From Paenibacillus sp. J23TS9 (lineage in GTDB: Bacteria; Bacillota; Bacilli; Paenibacillales; Paenibacillaceae), in NCBI RefSeq assembly GCF_018403225.1, contig NZ_BOSG01000002.1:124001-188000 (forward strand): a DNA stretch of 64,000 nucleotides, read 5' to 3'. This document shows, one piece after another, positions 62,566 through 64,000 of the stretch; the first letter of the stretch is position 1; each line of letters starts with the position of its first letter. The translations under genes were made by a program, and so were the position numbers. The notes under the pieces were generated by a model that did no database searches, was not told the DNA's origin, and saw nothing but the letters and a program-made list of their open reading frames with translations.

Positions 62566-64000
62566 CAAAGGTATTAATTGCAGATGATGAAAAGCATGTA
62601 AGAGAAGCCATTAAATTGCTTGCGGATTGGGATGGCCATGGCGTCACCGAGATCCTCGAGGCAAGCGATGGACAGTCCGCCGTGGATATGATTATGGAGG
62701 AGTCCCCCCAAATTGTGATGACCGACATGCGTATGCCGCGCATGGACGGGACCAAGCTGCTGGAATGGATAAAAAGCAACCGCCCTGCGGTTAAAACCAT
62801 CGTGATCAGCGGGTATGATGATTTTGAGCTGGTGCGCCACACTATACGCAACGGTGGTCTTGATTATATTCTTAAGCCGGTCGATCCCGATGCGCTGAAC
62901 GACGCGCTTGGCAAGGCTGTCGAGGCCATCCGCCTAGAGACGCTTCAAGACTCCCTGAGTGCCCGCAAAAACATGGAGCTGAACCGGATGAAACCCCATT
63001 ATGCCGACAAGCTTCTGACGGATCTCATCAGCAGTCACGGCAGTAAGGACGAGCTTGCGCGGCAGCTAAGTGATGAATTTGGTTTGCCGGAGAGGATTGA
63101 TAGCTGCAGCAGTGCTGTGATCAGTACTGCGCAGCTGGATCAGGAGCTGCTCGATAAATTCCAGCATATGCGGCAGCTGCTTTATTTTACGCTCACCAAT
63201 ATCTGCAATGAAGTGCTGCTGTCAGGGCAAAAAGGGATCGCCTTTCACCATCTGGGAAACCCGGAAGAGATCGTGCTGCTGATATGGGATGAGACGATGC
63301 CGCTGCAAGTGACGCTCGAGGAAATACGCAGCGGCGTTGATTTAACGCTGCACCGCCAGATTCATATTGGCGCCGGACCGCGGCAGCCTTTTCCTTTGGG
63401 CGCAGCCGGGTCCTATCAGCAAGCGCATCAGGCGCTCTGGCAGCGGAATGCGAGCGAGTTCTCGGGCTGGCTTCACACCAACGCCTCGCAGCCGCAAAAA
63501 CCGCTGCGGTTGGCCTCCCACGAGGAAAGCTTCCGTATGGCTGCTCTCAGCGGCAATATGGAGAGAATCAGCGCCGCGGTGGACAACTGGATGGATCAAG
63601 TCCATAAGCTGGGCAGAGTAACACCCGCAGAGCTGGAGCAGTGGAACTCGGAATGGGATTGGATGCTGAAGCAGTGGATGGACCGGGATTCCGATCCGGC
63701 AAGCCCCGGGCCCGACAAGGACGCCTTGCTCGAGCTTCCGCAGTCACTCCCTATGGATCCGCAGGGGAGAATTTCCTACCCACTGTGGAAAGCCCAGTAT
63801 GAGGGTAGATTGACGGCGGCCAGCCGGATCCTGACCCAGCAGCATTCCCGGGAAAATCACATCATTCATGATATCGCCCGCTATCTGGAGAACCATTATG
63901 CCGAGGATATTTCGCTGCAGGACATGGCTGCCCGCTTTTTCCTCAGCCGTGAATATATTTCCCGCCGCTTCAAGCAGGAGTTTGGCGTGAATATCTCCGA
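62562..64000 (+). CDS. YesN-like response regulator with AraC domain (cut by window end)
   Basis: The receiver domain (about 1-125) has the acidic pair ADDE near residue 7, the phosphorylated Asp in VMTDMRMPRMDG near 52-63, Ser in VISGYDD and Lys in ILKPVDP. A long linker of about 270 residues follows. The AraC helix-turn-helix begins near the end: IARYLENHYAEDISLQDMAARFFLSREYISRRFKQEFGVNIS. The window ends inside this domain, so the last part of the second helix is missing. ATG 62562 overlaps the kinase stop (ATGA). It probably activates the divergent sugar transporter operon. Confidence 0.93.
   Translation, partial: MTKVLIADDEKHVREAIKLLADWDGHGVTEILEASDGQSAVDMIMEESPQIVMTDMRMPRMDGTKLLEWIKSNRPAVKTIVISGYDDFELVRHTIRNGGLDYILKPVDPDALNDALGKAVEAIRLETLQDSLSARKNMELNRMKPHYADKLLTDLISSHGSKDELARQLSDEFGLPERIDSCSSAVISTAQLDQELLDKFQHMRQLLYFTLTNICNEVLLSGQKGIAFHHLGNPEEIVLLIWDETMPLQVTLEEIRSGVDLTLHRQIHIGAGPRQPFPLGAAGSYQQAHQALWQRNASEFSGWLHTNASQPQKPLRLASHEESFRMAALSGNMERISAAVDNWMDQVHKLGRVTPAELEQWNSEWDWMLKQWMDRDSDPASPGPDKDALLELPQSLPMDPQGRISYPLWKAQYEGRLTAASRILTQQHSRENHIIHDIARYLENHYAEDISLQDMAARFFLSREYISRRFKQEFGVNIS

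Noticed and set aside
1-64000. Search for CRISPR arrays, tRNA, rRNA, phage genes and insertion sequences
   Set aside because: No regularly spaced repeats, tRNA cloverleaf, rRNA or transposase was recognised by eye; short or divergent ones could be missed without a scan.

Overview
The window reads as chromosomal DNA of a low- to mid-GC Gram-positive, endospore-former-like Firmicute, most likely Paenibacillus. This is inferred from the T-box and guanine riboswitch leaders, strong AGGAGG ribosome binding sites with frequent TTG/GTG starts, a caa3 oxidase with fused cytochrome c, a YesM/YesN two-component pair beside a sugar ABC transporter, and many paralogous ECF sigma factors. No rRNA, tRNA, CRISPR, phage or insertion-sequence gene was seen.

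Layout. 1-2.9 kb: a methionyl-tRNA synthetase under a Met T-box, preceded by the scar of a deleted sigma/anti-sigma pair. 3.1-8.5 kb: small genes, including a 103-residue protein behind a promoter with a LexA-like box, a coupled pair of ribbon-helix-helix-like proteins, a DUF4127 protein, a flavin reductase-like protein and an M50-like membrane protease. 8.8-15.2 kb: mntH with an MntR operator inside its promoter, then a zwf-tal-gnd pentose phosphate operon divergent from a LysR regulator. 15.2-18.5 kb: an ECF sigma factor fused to a DUF1835-type domain, then a normal ECF sigma/anti-sigma pair. 18.7-22 kb: a three-gene glycan operon (DUF6492-like, GT4 glycosyltransferase, mannose-1-phosphate guanylyltransferase).

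22.2-26.2 kb: a PhzF-like protein and a membrane alpha/beta hydrolase divergent from a MarR regulator, with a perfect palindrome between them, then a decayed stretch. 26.2-30.7 kb: a five-gene GntR/ABC operon (YtrA-like regulator, two ATPases, two membrane proteins) with inverted repeats at its promoter. 30.8-37.5 kb: a secreted protein of unknown function and the caa3 oxidase cluster ctaC-D-E-F, ctaG and a DUF420/CtaM-like gene. 37.8-44.6 kb: methionine aminopeptidase, a serine hydrolase, small proteins, a lipid kinase-like protein, and xpt-pbuX under a guanine-type riboswitch.

44.9-53.1 kb: MscL with a zinc-ribbon tail, a Nudix hydrolase, a TrmB-type regulator, a coiled-coil zinc-ribbon protein, a UvrD-like helicase, a small alarmone synthetase and a VanY-like carboxypeptidase. 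53.2-57.1 kb: a SWIM-like zinc protein and a SNF2 helicase (YwqB/YwqA-like). 57.4-64 kb: a carbohydrate ABC transporter (binding protein and two permeases) with a cre-like site, divergent from a YesM-like kinase and a YesN-like regulator cut by the window end.

The most unusual items are the ECF-DUF1835 fusion, the LexA-like promoter on an unknown gene, the ribbon-helix-helix pair, the membrane-embedded hydrolase with its own regulator, and the deleted sigma/anti-sigma locus. I found no clear, wholly new multi-gene system.
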